Of a stretch of 64,000 bases of DNA, positions 1 through 13,884 are shown piece by piece (position 1 is the stretch's first letter; each line of letters starts with the position of its first letter). The notes beneath the pieces were generated by a model, which was not told the origin of the DNA, did not search any database, and worked only from the letters and a program-made list of their open reading frames with translations. The translations under genes were made by a program, and so were the position numbers. Location of the stretch: NCBI RefSeq assembly GCF_000003815.2, contig NW_023365777.1, forward strand, positions 416,855 to 480,854. The letters are read 5' to 3'. The stretch is from Branchiostoma floridae. Its lineage: Eukaryota > Chordata > Leptocardii > Amphioxiformes > Branchiostomatidae.

Positions 1-3000
1 TGTTGGTTCAAAGCTATATAAAAGAATTATTCTGATTAGTACCATCTACGTGTGTACATACACGTACCTTGTTATTTGGTCCCTAGATTCTCGTAAATCA
101 CACTTTAACTTTAGAGCATTTACAAAATGGTTTGATACAAAATATTTATAGTAACACAAGTTGCAAGTTTGATAATCGTACTGATCATTATAAATGCACT
201 TGCATTATAAGAAACTTCACTAATTCCAAAGACAATGTATAACAACTGCAATGATATTCAGTTTTCCCATTGTTTTTTTTCTTAGAGTTGACTTTTTTAA
301 ACAATGGGTGGGTGAAAATTTACAACAAAAGTCCACACAAATTTGAAAAGTTAGTTCTCAAATTTAAAAAAGAGATATGCTTAACTTGACAAACATAACA
401 AACACAAAGTCTGAGAATCAAGTTTATGGGTGCGCTCATTTTTATGAGTAAGTACAGTCTCATTCAAGTTTTCCACTCGATCTGCACATTGCTTTGTCTG
501 TTTGCTATATTTTCACCTTAAATGTTCAAGACCCAAGGATTTAAATTGGTGTAGCCTATACAGCTCTATAAATCTAAACCATGTAATAGGTGTGGTCCTT
601 TTTTGCATCAAAGGCACTCGGTGTCATGGAGATTTGTAGCTTTGACCCCATCTCATATATTATGTATAATGGTAAAACAGTGTGCCTTGACCTCTGCTAC
701 ACTGCATGACTTTCATTTTGATGTTCACTTTGCCTGGTGTAGTTATGCTTGGCTACACTTGGTGATCATTGTCTAGTTCATATGATTTTGTTGAAATGTA
801 GAAGCACATTTTTACTGTACCAAGTTGAGCTGGAAGCCAGTTAATCATTGCAATTTTCTACTCATTTAATTTATATTTCAAAACACATTTTTATCAAAAT
901 AATGTCATCAGTTGATTTTAAAATGTGATCAGACAGAAGGGATTTGCTGTTGATCTCTCCATAATATTATGGTTTTATAATTAGTACTGTGGGCATTATC
1001 TGAATTAGTACAAATGATAGATAAATTCTTGTTTTTTTTTACCAATCATTTTATGTATTTACGCTGTTGTTTTTAAGCTTCAATTGGTTATGTGCAAAGA
1101 AACTTAAGGTCAAATGATTTCTGTTTTATGTCAACATTTGGGAGTTGAATGTTCATTGCTTTACCATGAATGTGCATTACCTTATAAAGGCCTCACAATT
1201 CCCCCTCTTTCTTAAAATGCATTAGTCTATTTATTCCATTGTAAGCATTGATTACTAATTGTTATTACCAGAATATGAGCAAAAACATTTAGTTAAAAGA
1301 TAAAAGGGAACCAAAACCTATTAGATAATCAGCCTGATAACTTTTTAATCTACTTATTATATGATATCAAGATATTATTATTTCTATGCCTAGCATAGTA
1401 TTCAGGAAAAGTAACTTGGTTTCTCAAAATAGCTACATTTTATGATGTGGCAAGATTCGATCAAGGGGAAAATAATTTGCACAAGATAGGATGCATATCT
1501 CATGCAGCTGTTTAAGAAGTTGCCATGTGTCATTAAGGTACTGTATCTGTTATGAGAGTTAGCAGAATGATGCCGCCCGTTCGTAAGTGGCTTACTGGCT
1601 TATACCTTGCCTGATGGCTTTCTGTTGAGTAGCTGTATTGGTTATGGAGATCACTCATACATATGGCCATTAGAACAGTTGAGACAAATGTCCCTTAACT
1701 TTGATACCCTTTATGACCATCAGTACTGGCTTGATTTTGAATTGGCAACAAACTAGATGTAATAGATTCTATATTGCGTAAGTGGAGAGACAGGAAAAGT
1801 CCATTATACCTGAAATGCATCTACATGTATTTGCATTAGTGGCCATCTCATGAATACTTCAGTCACAGAAAGATTGCTGAATTGCTTTACTTTATAGTAA
1901 TTGATATCTATGGATGTAAGTTCACATGTAAGGCAATGTGTACATATGGTAGTCTTGGTTTTGTATGGCTGACAATTTGTACAAACAAAATCGAAAGTCT
2001 TCAGGTATATTTTTGGCTCTGTTTGTTAGTCTGTGTGTTTGTATTGAGCAGTAAGGTAACATCTGTTTGGATTTGATGACGACATTTAGGTAGGTTGTGG
2101 ATGCAAAGTTCAACATGAATTTTTGGCCTCCTAGTGACTGAACTTAGCATCGCAGCAGAATTTTCAGTTTTTGAATCATTTGATCTGCACGTGCTCTGGT
2201 TTTAATTTTTAGGTGAGATATAGCTTTTGATGTAAGGACAAAAGCTAGATAAATTGCTCTAAATATTTCATGGAGGTATAAGCTCTTTGAACTCTTTTTA
2301 GACTGTTTGAGTACCATATCTTGATTATGAACTTTTCAAAAGTATTTCTGGATGGAAATTGCAATAGTATTTAGAAGATATATGACAGAGTGAGTTTACA
2401 ACTGTGTATTCTTCATAAAGAATAATTTTGAACGCAACCACTGACCCAGGCCACACCTTGAACAGGGCATTCCAAATAAGGGCAGATAAGACAGCTGTAA
2501 AACGGAAGACGGTCAAGCAATAAATTTGTACATCTCACCTTTGCCCTACTAGCTTCTGCTTGAATCAATACCAATTCAATTAACAAAGAAGCTAATTGCA
2601 GGGAAGAGGTCAGAATGGAAAAGATGTATTTCTGGCTTAAAACATGTAGCAGGGACAAGATGCTATGATAAATTAATGTTTCTTTTTCTAGAATCTATTT
2701 GATCAGTCAATTCAACCCTTTTGGGTCAACCTACACTCTTTTAAAAGTGTATCCTGTATTGATGCATGTTATCAGCTAGCCGTTAAGAACTAGGTAGGGT
2801 AGATTGGTGATAAAGATAAACATGTAAGATCCTGCCCCCATTCAAAACCATAATCATGATTTTTATCGCAGTCCTGTTGTAATTCATTAGTGGCTAGGCA
2901 AGTAACAGAAAAGGCAACTCTGCCAGCACTCAAACCATCTAGCATGTATGACTATAGGAGTCAAAAGTGCTTATTTGTATTTGGAAGTAGTGGGTCTAAT

Positions 3001-5611
3001 CTACCACCTTGTGGAACCCCTCTTGAATGATATTTTCAAGCCTGACATCTTGCTCCAGCATTTTGCATGTCTGAACTGCATTTTGCAAGGCAGGAAATAT
3101 GATTTGCTTCATGGAAACTCAATTGAAATCTAGTGTCAACATGGCAGCATCAAACTTGATTTTGTCTCTGTGCTTCACTTTCTGATTACATTACTCGTCT
3201 AGTCTTTTATGGTACTATGCTTGGTGTAATCAACCATGATATTTGTTGTTTTTAATTCTATCATATCATATTCTTATTCCAGAAGAACTTTTCTCTGTTC
3301 AAGAATCCCTTTACGTTTTTTATGGCAATCTATGATGTAGGAATGAATATTAAGTTAGAATAGTCACAGGGTAGTTGGCAGCCCTGGATGTGTGTACAGA
3401 TCAGCAAAACCAATGAAGTAAAGAAAGGTAGTCCGACCTAGGTCTAGACCACAGTACCTAGAAATCCGGCAAAGCAGAAAAAATAATTTTCTGAACAGGA
3501 CAGGTGGTTGGAGATATAGGCCAACTGATCAATATGTGGCTTGAAGATCTATAATTACAATGTCATTCATGGTTGTCCATCTATGGGATAATAGTGCTGA
3601 TGAATGGTTGTTTTAGCTTGGTGTTGCTAACAGTTACACTTTCAGCACCAAGGAAAGGTAAACACTTTCAGCACCAAGGAAAGTCAAATGTGTGGTTGTG
3701 TAGTTTCAACAGACAAGAACTATCAGATGAGGATTATGTAATTCAAAAGATCAAAATGATTTTTACAAATTTGCATTATATAGAAATTGGCCATTCCATC
3801 TATAATCTAGAAAGATACACAAAGATTTGTGTATGATGTTAGTATGCAATGATGTTGGGTCTCTAGCAATTGCAAGGCTCAAATTCTTTTCTGCACTGAA
3901 TAGTCTATGAAATAACCCAATAGGACACTTTGCTATAGTGCATTGTGCAGTGTTTGTATGTTTTAACACATTTTCAATAGCAACATAACCAGTAACAAAG
4001 ACATGATATCTACACCTGACTTGACATTGTTAATTGATGTTAAAGCAAGTGATTATAAAAGTGTCATATTGATCTAAAGGTATCGATCGTCTTGTAAAAG
4101 CACAGTTGCTCAAGGGACAGGTTGAGAATATCTTATGTCAAGAATTCATAGGCCAGATAGGGGCAATAGAAATAGTGTTTACCAGTAATAGGTACCTGTG
4201 GGGTTTACAAAAAGGAAGGGTATGGGGCTTTATACGACTTTCATTAATAGATCATTAGATGGCATGGAAAGACATAGGAGAGGTGTTTTTGCATTTCTAT
4301 CTATCTGTATGTATTTGATCAGTATAAGCGCCCTTCAGCATAACACACAAGCTTTGCTGTCACTTAAACAAGATGTCACAACTAACCTTCCACACATCTA
4401 ACTACAAGACCTAGTGCTGTTTAAATCTGTCTAATGAGGATACTCCTACAGAACTATGTGGCAACGAGTTTTACTCTGTGATAGTATTAGGGAAAACAAG
4501 TTTTTGATTTTGGGTTTATAGCTCCAGTACTTGAATGCATGACTATTTCTTTTTCTTTGCTGGGCTGGTATGAGATACTTAGTAGTCGGTACATTCACCA
4601 GTTTAGTAGTCATTTTGTACATCATATGTATTGTGCATATATTCCTTCTGTCCTTCATGTCTGTTAGTAGACAATTCTTTATGAGCATGACAACATAAGA
4701 CTTAGAACATATCTGACTGAGATTCTATACCTAGCCTGAAGTCACTGATCGTCACAATCTTTTCTCTGTACTCATGACATTTCATAATGGAAGTCCAACC
4801 ATTTATCATGCAGCGTAGAACTGACACAGAGAAGTTTATCATGTTTCTTTGTTCGGTGCTAAATTGCCACACCCATTGTAGTGTCACGGGATGAGTATAA
4901 AACCTGTTTTTAATCAGCCTTGACACTGGGAGGGATGTACCGTGTGCATGAATATGAGTTTGTTTTGGCTCATGTCCAAAAATCTGGGCACTAACAATAA
5001 CATGATTACTGCCTGTATCAAGGTCTTTCTTGCTTTCTAAAAACAAATAAAAATTAGATGTTATTGTTCATTATATACCTGTTTGTTTGATTTTCTTTAT
5101 TTCAATTACTGTGTGAGATTGGCATTATGTTGATTATTTTTCTCATTATCTATGTGCATCAGGTTATGTAAATAATGTAAAAACCATGTGTTATTTTAAT
5201 TTTTTCCTGTGTTAGTGTTGCATTAGTTCTTTTCTTCCATTTGTTAATTGTGTTGTACTTTTGCTTTGGATCCGTGGAATATGTATTGCCTTATTGTATT
5301 ATTATTGTGTGTTTTTCCTTTTTGGAACATGAACAGAAATGAATTTAAAAAGAATAAACAATGACTAATCACAATTGGTCAACATAGCATGACGGGTGCT
5401 GTTGCAACTACCCACACATTGCCAACAGTTCTGCTTTGAATTTAAGATAATTTCTAGTCCAAGTAATTTTTAGCCTCACTATTATGTGGCTTTGACATTG
5501 TCACTGCTTTTCTGACAAACACCATGCATAGGGAATATATTAATGAGAGAGGGAATATATTAAGCATACTTAAGATTCTTCTTCTTTCTTTTGAGGCCAC
5601 CAACTTTGACA

Positions 5612-5895
5612 TGTTGAAGGCTTTGTAGCCTACATGTATATACCGACTGTAAGGTTTGCAGACCCCTACTCTTTATTGAAAAATGTGGTAGGTTTTTTAT
5701 CATGTGTGGGGTGTGGCTTTCCTCAAACACGTGACCTCCATTTAACATCCTATCCAAGGGACAGGCCAAAGCTAGATACTTATTTTCACCTGAGTGAAGT
5801 GAGGAAAGCCGTAAAAAGTGTTTTTCCCAAGGGTACAAGATCGGTGGCACAGCAGGATTCGAACTCCAGACCTCTTTACGTGATCCCACCATTGA
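5612..5895 (-). repeat. tRNA-derived SINE copy
   Basis: Minus-strand B box AGTTCGAATCC at 5855-5865 differs from the consensus GGTTCGAnTCC at one position. Just before it, TCAATGG-TGGGATCACGT looks like a decayed tRNA D-arm and anticodon part. Downstream, CTTGGGAAAAACACTTTT and CCTCACTTCACTCAGGTGAAAA resemble the central region of invertebrate and deuterostome tRNA SINEs. The 3' limit is approximate. Confidence 0.55.
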
Positions 5896-7200
5896 TCCTG
5901 ATTGTCTTTACAATTAGCCTGGAAAGATTTCAACATGATGATTTTATGATCTCAAACTAAGACAGCTCTATTGATTTGCTAGATATCATTTGTACTGCCC
6001 TGCCATATACTGTAGATAGTTCCCTGCAGGGGGCCATCGGTAGAGCACCCCACATATAAACGCCCAGTTTATGGCCGTGAGTAGCACCCTGTAGGGAGCT
6101 GCAGGTACTGTCCTGCTGGGGCTGTGACGTTTTATTGGAGCAGGTTACTGGTGCCCTGTGGAGCTGTTACTGCAGGAGTTTTGTGGAGAGAGTTTAGCAT
6201 GCTCAAGTCAGAATGTGGAGGATTAGTTGGCCTGTTAAGACCACACTAATTTCTCTCCATAGTTCTTGGACATTTAAAGTGTAAATATAGCAAACAGAAG
6301 TCATAAAAGCAAAGGGCATGGAGAAAAAAACTTGAATATGAGTGTGTCTCCCCCCAAAACTGAGTGCACAAAACTGGCATTAAAATGTAGGCCTCAGCCT
6401 TCAGTTTTTATTATGTTTACTCAGTTAAAGCATACAAAAATGTATATTTTTCAAGGTATGAAAACCAACTTATTAAATTGTTGTGGTCTTATTGATGTTA
6501 AACCTAGGGAAGATGATAAGATAGGAGCGAAAGTGTAGGGCAGCCTTTTTTAGGGGCTCATCAGACTCTTCCTCTGTTTTTTTCTATTATTTTATATATT
6601 GCTCAACAACGAAGGGATTTTAATGCTTTATTTTGCAGTTAGAGAGACTTAAATGCTTTGTTTTGCTGGGCGTTCATGGTAGTGACCTACTGAAGAATAA
6701 GACTTAAGTGTATTGCTACTGCTATTGTCTTCTAGGTACATGTATAACTAATGATGCCCTTGAGCTGACCTGCTTGGGACTGGCTGGTAAATAGCAGATT
6801 GCTTGCATGACACTGAGTCTTGAATCTGTCAGGAACAATAACTGTGGTATCACGTTTCATCTTCTTCTCTTTACACACGCACACCACAACTGCCATGCCA
6901 ACACCCACCCTGTGGCCCTCTCTTGTCATGAAACTGCCACAGCTTGTCAAGTCATCTACTTGTATTCATGCCATGCTTGTTTCCAAGTCAGGACTTTTTT
7001 ACAGCACATACATGTATATTAGTGTATCCTGCCTATGACACGCTTGACGCTTTTTGATAAGTGGTTATGATTGTTGCAATGTTTACGACCTATGAACGGG
7101 AATTCTTTTTTTGTTTTGAGAATCTTGAAATCTGAGATTTTACCACCATCACTTGCGGTGTCAGCCATTTTGTCTTTCTAGCTGCAGGCTCTGTAGCCTC

Positions 7201-7500
7201 AGATAAGATAAGATAAGATAAGATAAGAACTTTATTTTGGTTTTCGCAGTTTTAAAACAAAAACTGAAATTTTAAACCAAATTACATAGTTGGCTAATGT
7301 TAGCCCGAGAGTGTCATTCTAAAAATATCATCATAAAGATTCATTTTAAGATAAAGTTTCATATGATACAGGTCAGCGTTTACAGAAAAAACAAAGACAC
7401 TTGTCACTAAAATGGAGGTCTATAGAGTCTTGTTGTACAGAGCTGTTGCCTTGTATAAAAATGACTTATATGTCTTTTGTAGGCTTCCAGGATTCGGTAC
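7201..7500 (-). mobile_element. 5'-truncated non-LTR retrotransposon (LINE) 3' end
   Basis: On the minus strand a reading frame at about 7424-7500 encodes VPNPGSLQKTYKSFLYKATALYNKTL and stop, the style of a LINE ORF2 C-terminus. The 3' UTR ends AATAAAG and then five copies of CTTAT (7201-7227 on the plus strand as AGATA). Such a tandem pentamer tail is typical of CR1/L2-type insertions. There is no reverse transcriptase core. Confidence 0.55.
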
Positions 7501-8027
7501 AGTTTGCTTTAGCATTGTTTACCAATGTTGGAAATGTAAAAATGTAAAATGTTGAAAATTATTGCAGATGTTAATCTAAATTGAGATTTTTAGAACCCTT
7601 CCTTTTCTGGCATTATTGGCAGAGCAATCGTGGTGAGGTCTCATAAGAGAGTTCCACTGGGAGCTGTTACAAGGGCCTCTTCCAAGGTTGTTGATGGTGG
7701 ACTGTTAGATAGTTGTTCCTTAGTGTCTCATTGAGAACACATGATTGTCTCATGCATGTAGCTGATTGATGCTGAACCGTTAGGGTCACTGTTGTGGGTT
7801 GTTCACTTATTTACTGTGATAGGCCTGCACTGCTAGCATTATAAGTCTGTGTATGTTGCAACTTTACTGTCTGAAGTAGAAGACTCCAGCTTGTAAACAA
7901 AATTGTTGTCAATAGGGATGTGTTTAACCTAAGTGTGACATAAGATATAGGATCAGAAATTGGTTACTCAGGTTCAAGTCTGGACCTGTGCTTGTACCTG
8001 AGCTAGTTGACAAAGTACTGTCAATGC

Positions 8028-8375
8028 ATTTGAGTTTGCGTGGATTTAATTTTGCTGTAGCTGGAAAAAGGACTTTTCGGAGTGGTTTTAATTTTGCAGT
8101 AGCACCATGCACTGTAGTCTCTTACTGCCATGGAAAAATGTTTGCGGTGGTTTTGAGTTTTGCGGTGAAGCAGCCACCGCAAAAACCGCGAACATTAAAC
8201 CACTGCGAAAGTTTCTGCATTTACAGTAACAAAGACACATGTACTCTTCATTATGAAAGGAACATAATAGTGAACTGACACACCAAAAAGTAGTTACTCA
8301 AGCAACTGGATATGGTTTTGAAACGGTCAGACGTTTCGGAAAGAATCCACTTTCCTTCGTCAGTGACACTGAAGT
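8028..8375 (+). repeat. GCGGT foldback unit, copy 1
   Basis: It contains TTTTGCGGTG...CACCGCAAAAACCGCGAAC, which can fold on itself, and then a block starting TTACTCAAGCAACTGGATAT and ending CGTCAGTGACACTGAAG. The same two-part order recurs at 62693-63001. An extra stretch of about 65 bp separates the two parts here. Confidence 0.75.
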
Positions 8376-8968
8376 GATCTGCAAGAAACAGGTCTTTTAT
8401 ACTCTAACTATGAATGAAGACAATTTCAGATGTCCAATAGGAAACGTTCTAAGACAATTCAGACTGAAGAAAATTTGGATTCCTAAGAAAACAAAGGTAA
8501 GGCAAGGTCAAGCTGAAGACAATTTGGATTTCAAAGGATAGCAAGGCTAAGACACAGTTAATGCAAATGAGTCAATAAGCTCCTATTGTTTAGTTGCAGG
8601 AGCTAAAACTTTTGTTGTCGGGGGGGGGGAGTGCTATGTCCCCTGACAACTGACAACTTGAGACAATGTTTATTCAAAGTTTTGACCAGAACAGAACTAG
8701 TCTGTGCCCTAAACCTACAAGAGAATCTCTTAATATCAAGAATGATGCTGATTTCAATGCCCAATTTTTCAAATTCAATTTTTCCACTGCAAAATATTTG
8801 GCATTGTGGTAAGATTTACAATAAATGTCTTTAGTCACAAATAGGTATATACCAAATGTAAATTCGTTTTGTATATATGGTACATCGAGTTCCAGTATTT
8901 TTGGCCTATACTGAAGTAATGTTCACAACTCTGTACTGGTTCACACCCCTAGTTGACAGTGTGTAATG

Positions 8969-9182
8969 CTAGTTCACCGTTATACGTTGTACGTAGGGTA
9001 ACCTTTATCTGTTCTTTTTAAAAACAATGTATTTAGGGGTATCAAGTCAACAGATGGTAGTTTCAAACTGCAATATTTTGAAAATATCACAATTTGAAAC
9101 TACCGTCCATCGACTCGATATCCCTGGATACTCCATTTAGCAACACAACGGATAAAGGTTACCCCGCAGATAAACGTTACCT
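8969..9182. repeat. Inverted-repeat element (TTCACCnTTATnCG family), copy 1
   Basis: Left end CTAGTTCACCGTTATACG with GGGTAACCTTTATC; right end GATAAAGGTTACCCCGCAGATAA. The interior is also palindromic (GTAGTTTCAAACTGCAATATTTTG against CACAATTTGAAACTAC). No coding capacity, so a MITE-like non-autonomous DNA element. Confidence 0.7.
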
Positions 9183-10050
9183 GTGTTGCTTATGATTTCA
9201 TAGTTGATGTCTGTATAATGGTGTGCTGTCACCTAAGCTGAACCCATCATGGAGTGGACTGAACTTAAGTACTGACAAGCAAAGGAGGTCAGACTGCAGT
9301 GTCTACCCTGAGGACAGAGGTCAAACTACGAGGAATCAATGAAAGCAATCATGGTGCAAATCCAGGCAATCATGTTTAGAATGCATACATCTTCATGGCT
9401 GGAAATACGTGTAAATACTGGGAGCATAGTTTTTTTGCACTTTTGTGCACCCAAAATTGAACCTCGTGCACCAAGAAAACTCTACAGAAAGTTCTATATC
9501 TTAAGGCACTAATTGCACACTAGTACACTGTATGCAGCATATTCTTGGCATCCAATTATCAGAGTAAATATAAAACTTTCTTTTTATTATTTGTTCATAA
9601 TTTTGACATAAGTAATAAAATCTCAGATTCAAGTTATGAAGAGAGGCAGCAAGTATATGTAAGTAGTTTTTGCTGATGTGCAAAAAAAATTATGAGCTTT
9701 ATCTTATGTTGCGCAGCCTAATTTTTCTGTGCACCTACATGTTGAACTTACTGCCCCTATTTCTATTACTGAAATAAATTTTGAACCATGATTTAGGATA
9801 CAGTCAATAGTGAAAGGCTGAATGCAGTGTCAGATTTTCTTGTGCAGAGGTAACGTTGGAGAATGTGATATCAAATTATGATTTTCCTCATTTGTTTCCC
9901 TATATTGGCTGATCCTCATTTGCAACAGCAAAAGAAATGTATTCTTTAATTCATGTCCTTTACTCTTAGACTATCACTTGAACTTGCATATATTTAAGTG
10001 ATTGACACCTGTAATTTTGCAATGGTGAATGATTTCATCAGATATTTCTA

Positions 10051-10111
10051 ATTTGCATGCTCGCATCAGTTTTGAGGTTCCCAGAAGATGTCTTCCATAT
10101 AATCGCATCAA
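10051..10111 (-). repeat. Dispersed repeat R1, short inverted copy C
   Basis: The reverse complement reads GACATCTTCTGGGAACCTCA then AAACTGATGCGAGCATGCAAAT, matching the first block of copies A and B. Confidence 0.55.
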
Positions 10112-10319
10112 TATGGTGTTATTACGTTTCCTTGAATATCAATACAAATTTGGTCACATTATCAGATATCTTTCGTCAGTAGGTTTTCTTCCCCTGTTGG
10201 TTCAACCATTCTTCTAACAAATATCTTCAGTACAATAAATTCAACACTGTTGGCCTTACCTTGACTTACTTTACATATTAGTCTCATTCTTACCTTTGTT
10301 TCCTTGTTGAAAAATTATT

Positions 10320-10815
10320 CAAATAAGACAAATGCCACCACGTGCCATAGAGACAATTCGGTGCATTCCTGCCCCCCCACTGTCTGATAGTCGTAATGCC
10401 TGGCTCAATCCTGTACCTGAAAAATCAATTACTAGCGGGCGGAGCAGCAGATGCGGATATCTGATTAATGACACGTCGTGCTCTCCCTCTCCTGATGGGG
10501 TGATGGGACATGCATTAGCAGATTGGAACACGCTGTAAGAGCTTTGCCGAGCGTCTGGACAGCGACTTAGGTCCTGAACTTACATTTACGTCTTGCGGGA
10601 CGACTCCTTGGCAGAGAGTAACTCATCTGCTTGGCTGATTGATGGAAGGGCCTTGGAATCAAGGCACGGCGGGGAAGTTGGGAGACGCAAATTAAAGGTT
10701 TCGTGTGGCAAGTTTGGATCTGGCACCTGTGGCATGTGGTGAATTCTGATAAGTTCACCTTGACGAAATTCCAGCCATGACCTTTTGCTTGCGTAGACTT
10801 ACCAGGTCCTGTTTG
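10320..10815. other. GC-richer island in the neurexin 5' intron
   Basis: This block is clearly richer in G, C and CpG than the surrounding AT-rich intron and has few homopolymers. It carries short open frames on both strands but none with splice sites and recognisable similarity. It could be a regulatory element, an internal promoter or an old insertion. Confidence 0.4.
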
Positions 10816-11608
10816 CATCCTAAGTTAAGACAGAAAACTAAATAATTATACAGAATTTACCTCTTCAATAGGGTCTTCCCACGGCACTGTTTTTGTATAG
10901 TGATGATACCAATATAATAACATCCTTGATTGAAGCAGTAGACTGTCAAAATAAAATTTTGAAGAAGACAACATTTTCCAGTCTTTGATATTCTTGATGG
11001 GCTACAAACCACTATGAAAAACAACTCTTGGTCTATTTTGTCAAGATGGCATATATTGAGGAAGCCACCATCTTGGTGGGGTTACCCAGATAGCAGAGCA
11101 ACATTATGCTTTGCAATGAAAACTTTGCTTATTCATGTAAAACTAGTATGTACCACTAGGCACTTCAAGTACTGAACGGACATTCAAACATTCTCCTTTC
11201 AAATGTCAAGTGGCACCAAGTGGAAAAATTAGTCTGGATGGTTGCCAGTTGCTAGAGATGGTGGTAATGATTATCCCATCATTTAGGAAATGGGTCTCAA
11301 ATAAGTAGTTTTGATTTTTAAAAGGCCTAGGCCGCACTTATGTAGTTGTTTGGTTCTCAAAATTGCTTGCTGCTATTTCTCCAAAAATGAGAAAAAAATT
11401 CACCACATATCCCATTCAGGAAATTTTCACTATCAAATTACTATGAAGCCATTCAACAAATTTCAGACTCATTAGCACACTGGCTGAAGTATCTTCATAA
11501 TGTGGGCACATTTACCATTGCAGTAAGTTTCTTCCTTCATTATGGACATAAGTGTGTCATAAAAACTGTTCTTTCGATAATATTCATCAAAATTACTTAC
11601 AGAGGTAC

Positions 11609-11706
11609 TTAACAACCTATGGATGAGTTGTAATGATAGCTGGTACACTATACATTGGTTGAATCCAAAGATGGAGGTCAATTTTGGCCCTTGGTACTGA
11701 AACAGT
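11609..11706 (+). repeat. Duplicated intronic segment, copy 1
   Basis: CTTAACAACCTATGGATGAG ... GAATCCAAAGATGGAGGTCA, ATTTTGGCCC, ACTGAAACAGTG; paired with 12669-12786. Confidence 0.7.
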
Positions 11707-12668
11707 GGTTACTGTAGTGCTTGCTTGCTTTATTCAAGCTGAAAACATAGATTTATTCTTTATGTTTTGCATTAGCCCTTATCTTCACCCCAGACTTCCA
11801 TGAACAATAATATTATATAGAAATACTGTAGAATGGTTACATGTATGTAAGTTTTTCTTTTTCATGTTGAAAATATAAGCAACCAATTTATCATTGCACA
11901 AATTCAACTTGCACAAATTCTTAGAGCAGGCCATTCTTTGGTTGTTTTTGTCTTTGTAGACAGTTTGCAGTATTCAACTTGTCTTACAGCTTCTGTCACT
12001 GGCATTGTGAGAGGTACTGGCTTGGCAGCTAGTTTTTTAACTTTCAACACAGGGTCTTCCCTATGTGATTTGCAATGCTAATCATTTACACCTCAGATCC
12101 AAACAAACGTTAGCCGAGACACGATAAGGCCATCACACGAGATTGTGTCTCTATGTCCATTTTTTGGATGGTCTGACATAAGGCCACATGAGATAGCAAT
12201 CTATAATGAGTTGGAATTCTCCAGGGGAACTAGGTTAATTGGTCCAGGAGAAAGCCTGTAAAGCACATAATCAGCCGGACATTTGTTTCATGGTTTACAA
12301 AGTGTCCTTCAAAAGTACTCTGAGACTTTGCAAAAGTACTAAGATTGATGCAAATCTTTGTACTCGCAGCATAATTTATCAGTTACGTTCAACAGGGATG
12401 TCATGATTGCACAACCATGCTATTTTGCTCAAATGTGCTGGAGTTTGGGTTGGGAGTGAGGATGCATCCAAACCCGCTTTGCCACTAGACTAATTTTTGT
12501 GACACTTGCCTGCAATTGTTTATAATACCACTGATTTAGTTCCCCTCTCTTTTGCATAAATAACTTACTACTCAGAAATCTCTGTTTTTACTTGGCATGT
12601 AAAATGGAGTACTGGTGTTTAAGTTTTTGGTTTGTATGTTTGTGTATACTATGTGTTTCTGGAGCAAT

Positions 12669-12786
12669 GACTTAGAAACCTGTGGATCAATTGTGATGAT
12701 AGCCGGTACATTTGTAGATGTTGTGAATCCAAAGGTGGAGGTCAATTTTGGCCCTCTTGTGGCTGACCTTGGAACTGAAACAGTGT
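12669..12786 (+). repeat. Duplicated intronic segment, copy 2
   Basis: GAATCCAAAGGTGGAGGTCA, ATTTTGGCCC, ACTGAAACAGTG, with about 15 extra bases before ACTGAAAC compared with copy 1. An 89-codon open frame runs through it but has no support as a gene. Confidence 0.7.
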
Positions 12787-13884
12787 GTCCAATCTATGTA
12801 TCTTTTGTCCTGGACATCCTATGGACTTGTTCTTGTTGTATCCTCAACTCAGTTGCTGCTGAATTGGCATACCATTGCTTATAGATGTTTGGAAGCCTAC
12901 TGGATACTGTCTGCAAGAATTACTAGTAGCTTGATTACTGGCACTTTAAGTTACATGGTAGCAATTGCAAGCCGTAATATTCCTTTAGATATATTCAAAT
13001 GGTGTGATCATACCATAATACAAACTGTTTGTAAGCCCTTGATGATCTGAGGAATGCAGTCCAGGTAAGTAAGTTACCTTTTTGATAACTAACTACTTTT
13101 GTTGCAGAGTTTGTGCAAAACCTTTAAGTTGTTCTGATATTGAATTGGACTAAGTATGAAGGGGTTCCATCCTCAATTATACGTTATGTAATTGTAGAAT
13201 TATTTTGAATTGAACTGCTATTCAAGTCAGAATTTTCTCAAGGTTCCAAGTGCCAAAGATGCTGGTTTGTCATGCCCCTCCCTGCCTGTCCCTTTATTGA
13301 GATTTGCTGTCAAGCCTAGGAAAATTTATGTTGTGTTGCCAATTACAGTCCTAAAATCATTAAGTCTCTTTCATTATGCATCAGCAGAAAAGATCTGACA
13401 AATGCTGTAGTTTAACAATGTAAAACTTAATTGAAAGACAATTGTGCACAGTCTGCCATATTCAACATCATGTATCATAAAATTGTATAATTTTTTATTG
13501 CAACAGAAATGAGGTAAACAATTCCACAAGATTTAATCACTTCACGTCAGGTCGGAAATTTTATGTCCTTTGCCAGCGGTTGACCCCATAAAAGACTTGG
13601 GTCAACAGGTTTTTGCTAGGGTTGATGGGGTAACTGGTAACACAACAATTTTTCCAAAGCCTAAGCTTCTCACTATTTTTAGCAAGGATTCCTGAAATGT
13701 CTTAATACTAATAATTTGTGATTCAAGTCAGAATGTTGTCATGGTCCAATGACTGCTAAAGAGGCTGGAATCTCACCACCCTGCTATTTTTCTGGCCTGT
13801 TTCTACAAGACTACTAATCCTTGCACTAATCTAAGCAAGGATTTTGACAAAGACCCGGTACTAGCGTTGTTTCTTGCCCAACAG

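Larger units (their letters stand above)
1..13884 (+). other. Intron or upstream region of neurexin with dispersed repeats; no exon found
   Basis: I found no open reading frame with recognisable protein similarity and flanking splice sites here. It is most likely one large neurexin intron. Listed separately are a tRNA-derived SINE (5612-5895), a LINE 3' end (7201-7500), a GCGGT foldback unit (8028-8375), an inverted-repeat element (8969-9182), a short repeat copy (10051-10111), a GC-richer island (10320-10815) and a duplicated segment (11609-11706 and 12669-12786). Positions 1-5600 hold nothing I can name. Confidence 0.6.

Noticed and set aside
10332-10538. Candidate beta-neurexin first exon
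   Set aside because: The 68-codon frame has no signal peptide and no usable donor; left only as a compositional island.
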